DNA from: Pseudomaricurvus sp965656525
GTDB taxonomy: Bacteria > Pseudomonadota > Gammaproteobacteria > Pseudomonadales > Cellvibrionaceae
Assembly: GCA_965656525.1 (NCBI GenBank)
Contig: CBFHKY010000002.1
Location: 1 to 64,000, forward strand
Direction of reading: 5' to 3'
Length of the DNA: 64,000 bases
Part shown: positions 1 to 8,201 of the stretch, in pieces
Layout of the letters: each line of letters begins with the position of its first letter
Numbering within the stretch: position 1 is the stretch's first letter
Notes under the pieces: model-generated
Seen by the model: the letters and a program-made list of their open reading frames with translations, nothing else
Database searches by the model: none
Told to the model about the DNA's origin: nothing
Translations under genes and position numbers: made by a program

Positions 1-426
1 GGGCAACGGTGCGTTCTTCACACCTGTAACATCCTTCGCAGCGGTAGTACTGCTCAAATCCTGTTCTTCATCCACAGCCACAAAGCCGGCTTGGGCATAA
101 AAATGCTGTAAATGCTCGAACGGGAAACAATACACATCGTGCTCAGCTAAAAAGCTTTTTAACCCCTTTAACAACGCCGTGCCGACTCCTTGCCCGCGGC
201 ATTCAGGCGCGACACACATAGCCCGTAAAAAAAACCAGTCATTGCTTTTCGCTTGGAGACGAACCGCCGCCACAATACCAGTGGACTGGCGCGTGACATA
301 GACCTGCTCATCTCGCCCAGCTTTGCCGCCATAGCCAGTGTCTTTGTAAAACTTGTTGACCAATGGGTATTGAATCACAGGTAGCTGGCCAGTGATGAGT
401 TCACACATTGGGGGGATATCACCCAT
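1..426 (-). CDS. GNAT-family N-acetyltransferase, partial (3' end off the window)
   Basis: The frame starts at the ATG complementary to 424-426, a few bases after an AAGGA ribosome site, and is still open at base 1, so the C-terminus is missing (142 codons present). Residues 77-86 (RGQGVGTALL) are the acetyl-CoA pyrophosphate-binding loop of the GNAT fold, preceded by a strand ending in MCVAPE. FYAQAGF at 109-115 matches the family's late strand. Members transfer an acetyl group from acetyl-CoA to an amine. Nothing here shows which substrate is used. It lies alone, upstream of and co-directional with nothing obvious except the DTW gene, which begins about 740 bases away on the same strand. 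Confidence 0.85.
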   Translation of the reverse strand, partial: MGDIPPMCELITGQLPVIQYPLVNKFYKDTGYGGKAGRDEQVYVTRQSTGIVAAVRLQAKSNDWFFLRAMCVAPECRGQGVGTALLKGLKSFLAEHDVYCFPFEHLQHFYAQAGFVAVDEEQDLSSTTAAKDVTGVKNAPLP

Positions 427-504
427 GATCTTCCTTTATTTATTCAAGTATGAGTCGTAGGTGCTAAGTGTATGCTGTAGCGAAAAAGGATAAAACAACC
501 AGCT

Positions 505-1167
505 CTACCTGAAGGAATGGTCACTGCGATGGGCCTCATAGGCGTGCAAAAATGCCTCAAAGTAAGCCGCTAAAGACAGAGCATCTTGTGTGTGCCCCAA
601 TTGCTGCAACAGCTGAATACCGGTTTCTACGGTAGATAAGTTGCCCGGCTGCTGATGACGCCGCAAAGTATAATCGCTGTGCCCCCCCATTAACGAGTAC
701 TTGGGGAGCTCTTGCAGCAGGGTCGATTGGCGATACATTTTACGCGCCTGTTGCCATGTGGCATCGATAATGACAAACAGGTTGGGGCGCGACATTAATG
801 CAGACCTATCCGACACATTTACCGACATAAGGTTTTGATTTTGGGTTGGGGGTTGTGAATTATAATAAATGTCAGCACATTGGACTTTAAACGCCGCATT
901 ATCGTTAGATAAATCAGGAAAAAGCAACCAGCTACGCCCCGTATAAGGAGCCGTTAAAGCTTGAAACTGTTGATCGAAATCTCGACGAGACCACAGGATT
1001 CTTTCTGCGTTTGGCAGGCTGTTGAGCAACAGCTTGCCGGTATTCGTCGCTTTTTTTATCTCTTCGGTATGAGTCAGTACTACCCATTGATGCAACGCCG
1101 ACAAACGTGGGGCGCATTGGCAAATACACAGATCCGCTCTGAGTAAGCAGAAACCACAACAAGACAT
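505..1167 (-). CDS. tapT: DTW-domain protein, probable tRNA-uridine aminocarboxypropyltransferase
   Basis: This 220-residue protein belongs to the DTW family, whose characterised E. coli member (YfiP/TapT) transfers the 3-amino-3-carboxypropyl group of S-adenosylmethionine to uridine 47 of tRNAs. Visible support: a cysteine-rich N-terminus (Cys at 3, 4, 7, 14, 16 and 18) consistent with metal binding, the LTHTEEIKKATNTGKLL segment at 31-47, and the family motif at 135-138 (DATW) followed by QQARKM. Length and motif order fit the short YfiP-like type. The start is the ATG directly before the Cys cluster. It acts in the cytoplasm. The family assignment is firm; the exact tRNA target is inferred from the E. 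coli protein. Confidence 0.85.
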   Translation of the reverse strand: MSCCGFCLLRADLCICQCAPRLSALHQWVVLTHTEEIKKATNTGKLLLNSLPNAERILWSRRDFDQQFQALTAPYTGRSWLLFPDLSNDNAAFKVQCADIYYNSQPPTQNQNLMSVNVSDRSALMSRPNLFVIIDATWQQARKMYRQSTLLQELPKYSLMGGHSDYTLRRHQQPGNLSTVETGIQLLQQLGHTQDALSLAAYFEAFLHAYEAHRSDHSFR

Positions 1168-1256
1168 ATCACAAGCTCATTCACAATCGGAGTCACACCC
1201 TAGCAAGGAATGCCTTCGAACTCCAAGCTCGTAGAGTACTGATGTGATCAGTATTC

Positions 1257-3617
1257 TCAGGGTTTATCGTCATCCTTAAGCTCATCGATATCGAAGTCGT
1301 CATCGTTCATATCGTCAGTGGAATCTTCTTCTGGGGCAAAGTCGTCAAGCGAGAAATCCCCCATGTCCATTTCCCCCATATCATCCATCGATTCATCCGC
1401 TGACGTTTCATCCCTTTCTGCCTCATCAGTATTTGTGACCTCTTCGACGCCGCCAGCATCTTCTCTCGTAGATTCAGTTTCTCTCGTAGATTCAGTTTCT
1501 CTCGTAGATTCAGTTTCTCCTGTAGCTTCGGTGCTATCCAGAGAAATATCCGCCTGCGCCACTTCATCCGTTGATAGATCGAGACCTTCATCCATTTCCA
1601 AACCCTCTAGATCGGATTCAATGGGTTCAATTTCAGAAATGGCCTGCATTTCTAACTCTGGCTTGGGGCTAGCTTCGGTATTCGTCTCTTCCGCTTCAGT
1701 GACCGATTCTTCTAGGTCTTTCAAACTATCGCCTTTGCCAGAACCCATGACAACGCGATAAGCCAAAAACGCCAACAAGACTAACAATAAGTTGCCAGCA
1801 CCCAAAGCCGCGTATAATAACCAGTTGGATGAACTCTCCTCTTGTGCTTCTGAATCCGGTTCAGATTCTGCTGGCTCGGGCTCTATCGGGAGGGGTTCCT
1901 CGGTTTCTTGCTCTGCAGGCGAATCCGCTTCAGTCGCTGCCTGTGTTGGCGGCGATGGAGGAGTAACATCAGCAAATGGATTGTCGGAAGATGGGTAAAG
2001 GAAACTCACCATCTTTGGTGAAAAGTTGAAGTTATCTCCGTTACTGTCTTCACCGTTGATACGCAAAAACACTTGATACTCACCCTCGATTTCTGGTGTG
2101 ATTTCAAGCTCCCAAGTGTCTTTAGAGGTCAATAGGAGAGGCTTAATGGAGCTGCGCCCATCCGGATGTTTAATACTGGCAACCACTTGCGTTTTATCCG
2201 TTACCACTAACTGACTGTTAGCAAAAACTTGTACTTGGAAAATTTCTTGGTTGCTGCGCGTATCCGTGCTGAGTTCCACGCTAAAAGGTTCACGGACGCT
2301 GAGCTGATGTTTAAATTGACGCTGAAAACTCTTTCCATCCACACTCACAACAATCTCAAAACGTCCTTCTTCCTGAAACACATCGAGTATTTCAGAATAG
2401 ATACCGTCTCTTGGTGGTGGTGTTTGCACTAAACTGGCCGACCAGATTGGATCTCCAGACGAGCTTGTAATCGTACCGTCGATCGACAACAGAGACAAAA
2501 AGTTGGAATCCGTTACTGTCGACCCTTGATCTTGGAACAACACTGACAGTTCCACGGTGTCATCCACAAACACATTAGCAGGTAATGGTTTGACCAGAAG
2601 ATTTAGGTTACTGACAACGGTCACACGGCTGTCCGGATCCATATCGGCCAGCACTTGCCACTCCCCTTCCAATGGCTGCTGCAAGGTAATCAAATCGTAT
2701 TCGTTCGTGTGGTACCACTGAACATCTGCACGCTCTTTATCGAAACGGTATTCGACATTGTCAGGGCTGATCAGTCGTGTAGGCTCGCTACCTGGCTGAC
2801 GAAAGATCAGTGCCGTAAACTCCTCTACGCTGGAATCCACTAAAAAATTATTATCCGTCAGTGGCACTTGTTCTGTTGGCACAGCCTGATCAAAAATGCG
2901 TAAAAATGCCTTCAACAAATCATCGGCCGAGTCGGCCACTTCGGAATACCCACCTGTCGCTAGAGCCAGCTTATCCATTAGCTCCGTATCGGCGTTTTCA
3001 GACAGTGCGACAGTGTGTACCTTAAAACCCGATTGCTCCAAGCGCGGTATGACATCATCCACAATGCGACGCCATTCTTTTTGGTTGCTCGCGCTGTCTT
3101 TGGCGACATCGACCATACCATCAGTCAGTAAAATAATACTGGTATTGTAATCTTGGTTAGGGGTTTCGAAATCGTAACTGGCTTTTTCTAAAGCTTGGCC
3201 AATGTTGGTAAATAAGCCCACCGAATTAATGTCTTTAGAGCTGTCTAGGGCGGACTGCTTCCAATCTTCGTCTACGGGTTTGTGCGGAACCAACATATTG
3301 ATGTACTGACCAAATGTCCAAACGCCTGCTTTGCTCTCTTGAGGCAGTAACTTCAGTAATAGCTCCACCGCGGGCTGTCGCAGATTGGCTGGATCATTGC
3401 GTTTCATGCTGCCAGAAACATCAATAACCATGCGCACATCCGCTGGCTTTGGTGTATTTATGCCCTCATCAGCCGCCTGCGCACTAGGGCTCAACCAAAT
3501 AGCTACACCTAGTAACCAAAGAATCAGTAATGGTATTTTCCAGCTGTTCTTGGGTTTGCTGTTGAGTAGAGAGTACACCGGCTGATAATGGGCCGTGTTA
3601 TTCAGTTTTATCGTCAT
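1257..3617 (-). CDS. secreted/anchored VWA-domain protein (TIGR03503-like)
   Basis: I place the start at the ATG complementary to 3615-3617 (786 residues); the frame also extends 19 codons upstream to a TTG. An unusually long N-region leads into a signal sequence (hydrophobic ~30-42, likely cut after SPSAQA at 48). A von Willebrand A domain follows, with the metal-site motif DVSGS at 66-70. After a long beta-rich middle comes one membrane helix at about 597-622. The C-terminal ~160 residues are strongly acidic and presumably cytoplasmic. They contain three exact ETESTR repeats encoded by 18-base DNA repeats. The layout suggests a periplasmic VWA domain tethered to the inner membrane. Function is unknown; similar proteins are annotated only as TIGR03503 family. 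Confidence 0.8.
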   Translation of the reverse strand: MTIKLNNTAHYQPVYSLLNSKPKNSWKIPLLILWLLGVAIWLSPSAQAADEGINTPKPADVRMVIDVSGSMKRNDPANLRQPAVELLLKLLPQESKAGVWTFGQYINMLVPHKPVDEDWKQSALDSSKDINSVGLFTNIGQALEKASYDFETPNQDYNTSIILLTDGMVDVAKDSASNQKEWRRIVDDVIPRLEQSGFKVHTVALSENADTELMDKLALATGGYSEVADSADDLLKAFLRIFDQAVPTEQVPLTDNNFLVDSSVEEFTALIFRQPGSEPTRLISPDNVEYRFDKERADVQWYHTNEYDLITLQQPLEGEWQVLADMDPDSRVTVVSNLNLLVKPLPANVFVDDTVELSVLFQDQGSTVTDSNFLSLLSIDGTITSSSGDPIWSASLVQTPPPRDGIYSEILDVFQEEGRFEIVVSVDGKSFQRQFKHQLSVREPFSVELSTDTRSNQEIFQVQVFANSQLVVTDKTQVVASIKHPDGRSSIKPLLLTSKDTWELEITPEIEGEYQVFLRINGEDSNGDNFNFSPKMVSFLYPSSDNPFADVTPPSPPTQAATEADSPAEQETEEPLPIEPEPAESEPDSEAQEESSSNWLLYAALGAGNLLLVLLAFLAYRVVMGSGKGDSLKDLEESVTEAEETNTEASPKPELEMQAISEIEPIESDLEGLEMDEGLDLSTDEVAQADISLDSTEATGETESTRETESTRETESTREDAGGVEEVTNTDEAERDETSADESMDDMGEMDMGDFSLDDFAPEEDSTDDMNDDDFDIDELKDDDKP
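1462..1533 (-). repeat. 18-base tandem repeat inside the VWA gene
   Basis: The unit TCTCTCGTAGATTCAGTT (plus strand) occurs three times without change at 1462-1479, 1480-1497 and 1498-1515, and a degenerate fourth copy fills 1516-1533. On the coding strand each unit gives the hexapeptide ETESTR. The 18-base length preserves the frame, so copy number could vary by slippage without breaking the gene. Confidence 0.95.
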
Positions 3618-3768
3618 GTAATCACTCGATGAGATGTACCATAACCAAAAAAAGTGCTCTGATTTCAAGGTCAAAACTGTTGATGATAACGGCTGATCTG
3701 CACAAGGCTTTAGCCGATGCGAGCATCATCATGAAGGTGCTAAACCAATTAGTTCTGTGTTGAAACCG

Positions 3769-4434
3769 CTAGGCTACCCACTCCATCATCCGCCGCCCTT
3801 TTTCAGTTAAATACCAACGTACGCCTTTTTTACCGCTAATACGTCCGGCCAAGTCTCGCGACACTAAGACATTCAAAGTTTTATTCATGGTCGATTCATC
3901 CGTGTCCGCCTCGCGACATAGGCCGGACATTGAACGGAAAATGTAACGCCCACAACCCAGCGTTTTCAGCACTTTAGAAGATGTTGCATCCAGCTCTTGC
4001 TCCAATTCAGCCGCATGGTTGTCGTCGCCTAGATCTTGTTCCGTCTCTGTTTCAATCAAAGGCAATAACTCGTCTTGCAGTACTCTGAGCTCATAGTGCA
4101 CTGCATCCGATTGTGCCCTTGCTGTACTGGCCTCACGTAAAATACGATCGGACATATTCACAATCACCAACCGTGAAGCTACTGCAGCGATCAAACAAAA
4201 GCCGGTGTAAATCAGCAGTCGTGAAGGGTCCCCCTGAATTTCTAAGATCAACTCACTGTTCACTAAGTCCAAAATGACCGGCACAAGAAAGGACGCACCA
4301 ACCCCAATAACAATACAACGCTGTAAGCTCGCCGGATCGTTTTTGTCTTGATTCATTTGATAAAAGTTGATCAAACCGCCAAACACGCCCGCAATAAGCA
4401 TGACAGTGGCGAGAATAAAAATATGGCTTGCCAT
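3769..4434 (-). CDS. three-helix membrane protein with C-terminal winged helix (YLATT-like)
   Basis: I chose the ATG complementary to 4432-4434 because GGGAGC sits just upstream; a longer frame starts at 4455 without such a site. The 221-residue protein has three membrane helices (about 4-22, 38-58, 69-88), then a charged probably coiled region (~90-150), then a winged-helix-like domain ending LTEKGRRMMEW. The helix pattern resembles the YLATT module (three-membrane-helix region associated with YEATS-like proteins) described in predicted bacterial conflict or signalling systems; I recall this from family knowledge and cannot verify it. A membrane sensor with a cytoplasmic DNA- or protein-binding wing is one reading. 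No partner gene is adjacent: the VWA gene lies 150 bases downstream. Confidence 0.6.
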   Translation of the reverse strand: MASHIFILATVMLIAGVFGGLINFYQMNQDKNDPASLQRCIVIGVGASFLVPVILDLVNSELILEIQGDPSRLLIYTGFCLIAAVASRLVIVNMSDRILREASTARAQSDAVHYELRVLQDELLPLIETETEQDLGDDNHAAELEQELDATSSKVLKTLGCGRYIFRSMSGLCREADTDESTMNKTLNVLVSRDLAGRISGKKGVRWYLTEKGRRMMEWVA

Positions 4435-4747
4435 AACCGCTCCCAAGAAATACACAGATCATGAAGCCCCTGAACACATTCACTGTGTTTTTAGGGATCA
4501 AACATTGAAAAATGTGTAGGGGAATACATACACCCGTTTGACGGGAATCCCTGCTCTACAGACTGACTATTTTGTTCTACGTTATTGTTATTAGTTATAG
4601 CAGCTGCTGAAGGGTTAGCAATATTCCTGCGCAAAACTTCTAAGAAAGAGGATGCTGAATTTAAAGCAAGAGGATACTAAAGTTCGATGCGTGGGTTCGT
4701 GTGCACAATCAGGTCACGATAAAGCTCCAGCCTGATTACACATGTCG

Positions 4748-4776
4748 AAAAAAGGCCCGCGCCGTCACGAGCCTTT
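4748..4776 (-). terminator. intrinsic terminator downstream of the ycgN/ycgL-side genes
   Basis: On the minus strand AAAGGC (complement of 4771-4776) pairs with GCCTTT (complement of 4751-4756) around a GC-rich loop and runs straight into six T. It lies about 135 bases past the stop of the small membrane protein at 4912, and fits as the end of that minus-strand transcript. Confidence 0.55.
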
Positions 4777-4790
4777 GGAAAAGTACGACT

Positions 4791-4819
4791 GACACTCCAA
4801 AATAGAATGTTGGAGTGTC
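4791..4819. repeat. perfect 10-base inverted repeat
   Basis: GACACTCCAA at 4791-4800 is the exact reverse complement of TTGGAGTGTC at 4810-4819, with a 9-base spacer. No T-run follows on either strand, so it is not a typical terminator. It could be an operator-like palindrome or an RNA hairpin upstream of the neighbouring terminator. Confidence 0.7.
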
Positions 4820-4911
4820 ATTGAAAGTAGAACATACAAAAGAAAAGCAGCCGCAGGGTTGCCCTTAAAGCGTTATAAGTAAACGCTTTTAACTCAGGTA
4901 ACGCGTATTTA

Positions 4912-5313
4912 TCACGAGGAAGAGACCTCGCTTTGCTGTAATAAATCATCAAAGTCTTTATCCGCTGCCTGTTGCTTAGCTTGCATCTTAGCGCGACGGG
5001 ATTGTATGAGATGCCAGATAATGGATATCACAATCGCAAAGGCAATAGCGCCCAATAAGGTAGGCCCACCACGAAAGAAAGCATCTGTTCCTTCGAATAA
5101 GGTTTCCAGCAGCACCATCAAAAAGGCCGGAGCTTGATCACTATATCCTTCACCAATACTATAAGGGCACAGCAAGACCCCCACCATGACTGCACGAAGG
5201 ATTCTGCGCAACAGCACAGGTGTTAACACGCGGGTTAAACGCCACCAAAAAAGCAGTAATCCTAATGCTCCAGCCAAATAATAAACCCAAGCTACCCAAG
5301 TGCTTTCCAGCAT
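4912..5313 (-). CDS. small membrane protein of unknown function
   Basis: The start at the ATG complementary to 5311-5313 has AGGA six bases upstream and avoids a large overlap with the ycgN-like gene; the open frame itself reaches 5361. The 133-residue product has hydrophobic stretches at about 6-24 (WVAWVYYLAGALGLLLFWW), 37-52 and 86-105, and a basic then polar C-terminal tail (RRAKMQAKQQAADKD). I do not recognise the family. It is the last gene of the rnd-ycgL-ycgN group, so it is probably co-transcribed with them. An inner-membrane location is inferred from the helices. Confidence 0.65.
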   Translation of the reverse strand: MLESTWVAWVYYLAGALGLLLFWWRLTRVLTPVLLRRILRAVMVGVLLCPYSIGEGYSDQAPAFLMVLLETLFEGTDAFFRGGPTLLGAIAFAIVISIIWHLIQSRRAKMQAKQQAADKDFDDLLQQSEVSSS

Positions 5314-5341
5314 GTCATTTCCTAATTCTGTATGGCTGAAT

Positions 5342-5791
5342 TTATTCAACCCAGTGAACAATATAATCTTCTAGATCGCCTAAAGGGATTTTCTGTTCTT
5401 CGTAAACACGCCCAGTAACCGATACCCCAGCCTTTACCACACTGTCTTTTTTGGTCGAGATCAGCGGGTGCCAATCGTATAACGGCTTGCCTTCGGCCAC
5501 CAAGCGATAAGCACAGGTCTTTGGCAACCAATGAACCTCATCTACATCCTCTGGTGTTAAATTTAAACACTCCGGCACCAACTCCAAGCGATCATCGTAG
5601 GCTTTACAGCCACCTTTTTGTGTATCCAAGTAACGGCAAGCAACACAGGTGTAATACACATCGCCCGTGTCTTCATCTTCCAATTTATGCAGGCAGCATT
5701 GACCACAACCATCACAGAGAGATTCCCACTCCTCAGCGTTCATTTCTTTTAGGGTCTTGCGTTCCCAGAAGCGGGTGGTTTGAGCGATCAT
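5342..5791 (-). CDS. ycgN: YcgN family cysteine-cluster protein
   Basis: A 149-residue protein matching the UPF0260/YcgN family: FWERKTL at the N-terminus, the Cys-rich core CDGCGQCCLHKL near 28-39, further cysteines in TCVACRYLD and KGGCKAYDDR, and the C-terminal DLEDYIVHWVE. Conserved cysteines suggest bound metal (the wider family is thought to bind zinc or an iron cluster), but no activity is established. It lies 16 bases downstream of the ycgL gene and upstream of a small membrane protein on the same strand; rnd, ycgL and ycgN occur together in many gammaproteobacteria. Confidence 0.9.
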   Translation of the reverse strand: MIAQTTRFWERKTLKEMNAEEWESLCDGCGQCCLHKLEDEDTGDVYYTCVACRYLDTQKGGCKAYDDRLELVPECLNLTPEDVDEVHWLPKTCAYRLVAEGKPLYDWHPLISTKKDSVVKAGVSVTGRVYEEQKIPLGDLEDYIVHWVE

Positions 5792-5807
5792 CGGTGAGGT
5801 CTCGAGG

Positions 5808-6092
5808 CTAAAACAGTTTCGAATTCTTGGCGTGCAGTTCCTGCATTTCTTTGTCTTTAGGGGGTGGCATTTGCAAGTAATAGCCAGTACCGATTAGGTG
5901 TTGCAGGACTTTTTCAACATCCACACGTGCTAATTTTTTTTCGGCGCGTAACAACATGGTCATCACATGAACAGGTTTACCAAATTTTTCCAACAGCACC
6001 TCGGGCACTTTGGATAAAGCGTCGGTTTTTTGCACATATAGATACATTTCATCCTGGCGTGGGCTTTTGTATATGTCACAAATTAACTTCAT
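5808..6092 (-). CDS. ycgL: YcgL domain-containing protein
   Basis: A 94-residue cytoplasmic protein with the YcgL-domain pattern: N-terminal ICDIYKSPRQDEMYLYV, then VPEVLLEKFGKPVHVMTM, and ending in the ADV-like helix and YLQMPP segment. Size and order match the family (E. coli YcgL is about 100 residues). Biochemical function is not established. It sits between rnd (27 bases upstream) and ycgN (16 bases downstream), the usual order, which implies one transcript. Confidence 0.9.
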   Translation of the reverse strand: MKLICDIYKSPRQDEMYLYVQKTDALSKVPEVLLEKFGKPVHVMTMLLRAEKKLARVDVEKVLQHLIGTGYYLQMPPPKDKEMQELHAKNSKLF

Positions 6093-6119
6093 GGGGGGAT
6101 CTCTATTTAGACGTCTGTA

Positions 6120-7265
6120 TCAATGCTTCTTGGTAAAGGTATGGGTCAGCTGCAAGAGTTCATCGCCTACGACTTCACGACGCCAACCCGACATACGTTC
6201 GTTCAATTGGTGGGCATTACCCTGCATACCGGAGCGTACCAGATCTTCAAAATCTTTCTTTCTCACCAAAACTTCGGGTGCCACATCGAGGATTTCGGCG
6301 CGTTCACGAACCCGCTGTTTTAACGCTTTCAATAAACCACCCTGCTCTGGCGGTACTGGTTTCGGCACAGGTTCAGGGTACGCCTCGCTAGGTAAACGAG
6401 AGCACTCAGCAATCAAATCCAAAAGCATATCGCCATCTTCTTGCACCATTCGAGGAGTAACCCCCTCCAAACCTTTAATGCCTGTAAGCTCAGAGGGCTG
6501 ATAGCGCGCCATATCCCACATCGCACGCTCTTTTAAAATACGGTTGCGAGGGACATCTCTGTAACGTGCTTCCAGCTCACGCCAACGTGCAATCCCTTGC
6601 AACACGGCCAGTTGTTGGCGATTCAGCTTCCACGCTTGTTTGACTTTTTCATAGTAGTGATCAACGTCCACACCCGCTTTCGCCTGTAGGATAATGTCAC
6701 GACAGTCTGATTCCACCCATTGCAGACGCCCTTCTTGGCGCAGTGCTTTAACCAGCAGACCGTAAGCCACTAATAAGTAGGCCACATCTAAAGCGGCATA
6801 GTGTAGCTGAGGGGTACTTAGCGGCCGATGCAACCAGTCAGACCGAGTCTCACTTTTAGGCACCTCGATGCCTAAGAGTTTATTGATCAGTGCGGCATAA
6901 CCCAATGAAAAACCGTGCCCAGCAAAAGCTGCCGCTATCTGCGTATCGAACACTGGGCTTGGAATCACATTCAGAAACGTCTGAAAAACTTCTAAATCTT
7001 CTGAACATGAGTGGAACACTTTAATGACGTCGTCATTTTCCATCAATCGTGCAAAAGGCTCAAAATCATCAATGGCCAGCGGATCTAGCAGATAACAACC
7101 TTGACCGTCTCCCACTTGGAACAGTGCTGCTTGCGGGTAAAAAGTCGTACTGCGCATGAACTCGGTATCAATTGCAATAGCCGCTTGTTGCGACCAACGT
7201 TGACAAAGTTCAGACAGCTCTGTGGAAGATTCTACCCAGATAGGGTCTTTGGGAATTAAGGTCAT
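6120..7265 (-). CDS. rnd: ribonuclease D
   Basis: This 381-residue protein carries the DEDD 3'-5' exonuclease motifs: the DxE of Exo I in AIDTEFMRSTTF near 32-43, VFHSCSEDLEVF for Exo II near 83-94, and the Exo III aspartate in YAALDVAYLL near 156-165. One or two HRDC-type helical domains follow (about 205-290). RNase D trims 3' ends of tRNA and other stable RNA precursors. Its ATG overlaps the recR stop in a TAATG junction, so translation is probably coupled to recR. Length agrees with E. coli Rnd (375). Confidence 0.95.
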   Translation of the reverse strand: MTLIPKDPIWVESSTELSELCQRWSQQAAIAIDTEFMRSTTFYPQAALFQVGDGQGCYLLDPLAIDDFEPFARLMENDDVIKVFHSCSEDLEVFQTFLNVIPSPVFDTQIAAAFAGHGFSLGYAALINKLLGIEVPKSETRSDWLHRPLSTPQLHYAALDVAYLLVAYGLLVKALRQEGRLQWVESDCRDIILQAKAGVDVDHYYEKVKQAWKLNRQQLAVLQGIARWRELEARYRDVPRNRILKERAMWDMARYQPSELTGIKGLEGVTPRMVQEDGDMLLDLIAECSRLPSEAYPEPVPKPVPPEQGGLLKALKQRVRERAEILDVAPEVLVRKKDFEDLVRSGMQGNAHQLNERMSGWRREVVGDELLQLTHTFTKKH

Positions 7266-7858
7266 TAAACCACTCGACGTGAGGAAAAAGCGTGTGCCAG
7301 TGTGCCGCCATCAATGTACTCAAGCTCACCACCTAAAGGCACGCCATGAGCAATACGACTGACTTTAACCCCCAGCGCATTGGCCTGATCGGCAATATAG
7401 TGAGCGGTGGCTTCACCTTCAACTGTAGAGTTAGTCGCAAGGATGAGTTCTTCCACTTCACCTTGTTGCAACTTCATGACCAAAACATCCAGCCCAATAT
7501 CCGCAGGGCCGATGCCATCAATGGGTGATAGGTGCCCCATTAACACAAAATATTTACCCGAGTAGGTGCCTGAAGACTCAATGGCCAATACATCCGCTGG
7601 AGTTTCGACCACGCACAATGTGGTGCTGTCACGGCGGCTATTATTGCAAATACCGCAGACATCTTCTTCTGTAAGAGTGCGACATTGCTGACAGTTGCCC
7701 ACCGCCTCTACCGCACGATTTAAGCTACTCGCCAATCGAGATGCCCCTGCGCGGTCACGTTCCAGCAGGTGCATCGCAACACGCTGTGCGGATTTTGGGC
7801 CGACACCAGGCAAACAGCGCAATGCCTGCATCAACTCGTCAATCAATGGACTAAACAT
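7265..7858 (-). CDS. recR: recombination mediator protein RecR
   Basis: The 197-residue product shows the whole RecR layout: N-terminal helix-hairpin-helix with LRCLPGVGPKSAQR, a four-cysteine zinc finger (CQQCRTLTEEDVCGIC), a Toprim domain starting CVVETPADVLAIES, and the C-terminal VSRIAHGVPLGGELEYID. RecR acts with RecO and RecF to load RecA on single-stranded gaps. It follows the ybaB gene by 15 bases and overlaps rnd by the TAATG junction. The dnaX-ybaB-recR order is widely conserved. Confidence 0.97.
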   Translation of the reverse strand: MFSPLIDELMQALRCLPGVGPKSAQRVAMHLLERDRAGASRLASSLNRAVEAVGNCQQCRTLTEEDVCGICNNSRRDSTTLCVVETPADVLAIESSGTYSGKYFVLMGHLSPIDGIGPADIGLDVLVMKLQQGEVEELILATNSTVEGEATAHYIADQANALGVKVSRIAHGVPLGGELEYIDGGTLAHAFSSRRVV

Positions 7859-7873
7859 GGTGGGTTATTCCAC

Positions 7874-8200
7874 TTAGAAGGGCATTTTAAAACCGGGAGG
7901 CATTTGCAAACCTTCGGTCAAACCGCCCATTTTTTCTTTGGTGTTTTGTTCCACCTTACGGACAGCATCGTTAACCGCAGCGGCCAGCAAATCCTCAAGG
8001 ATTTCTTTATCTTCTGTCAGTAAAGAAGAATCAATGTTTACGCTGCGAACATCGTGACGACCGGTCATCACGACCTTCACCAAACCTGCTCCTGCCTGCC
8101 CTTCTACTTCGGCCTGAGCGAGTTCTTCTTGCATTTTTTGCATATTGCCTTGCATTTCTTGGGCTTGCTTCATCAAATCGCCAAGACCTTTCATAAGCAC
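7874..8200 (-). CDS. ybaB: YbaB/EbfC family nucleoid-associated protein
   Basis: A 108-residue protein starting MLMKGLGDLMKQAQEMQ, with the long N-terminal helix rich in Gln, Met and Glu, the VKVVMTGRHDVRSVNID strand region, and the C-terminal GLQMPPGFKMPF tail typical of YbaB. Family members are dimers that bind and compact DNA without strong sequence preference. It begins one base after the dnaX stop and precedes recR by 15 bases, the standard arrangement. Confidence 0.95.
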   Translation of the reverse strand: MLMKGLGDLMKQAQEMQGNMQKMQEELAQAEVEGQAGAGLVKVVMTGRHDVRSVNIDSSLLTEDKEILEDLLAAAVNDAVRKVEQNTKEKMGGLTEGLQMPPGFKMPF

Positions 8201-8201
8201 C

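Larger units (their letters stand above)
4435..4911. other. 477-base intergenic stretch without a gene
   Basis: No supported reading frame. It contains a minus-strand terminator (4748-4776), a perfect 10-base inverted repeat (4791-4800 with 4810-4819), and a GC-rich short hairpin near 4844-4860 followed on the minus strand by TTTTCTTTT. The part at 4435-4740 presumably holds the promoter of the membrane/winged-helix gene; I see no convincing -35/-10 pair. Confidence 0.6.

Noticed and set aside
1462..1533. Short regular repeats as a CRISPR array
   Set aside because: The units are directly contiguous without spacers and encode in-frame hexapeptides; no cas genes are present.
1318..1761. Long open frame on the plus strand opposite the VWA gene
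   Set aside because: Low-complexity Ser-rich translation caused by the acidic repeats on the other strand; no ribosome site and no family.
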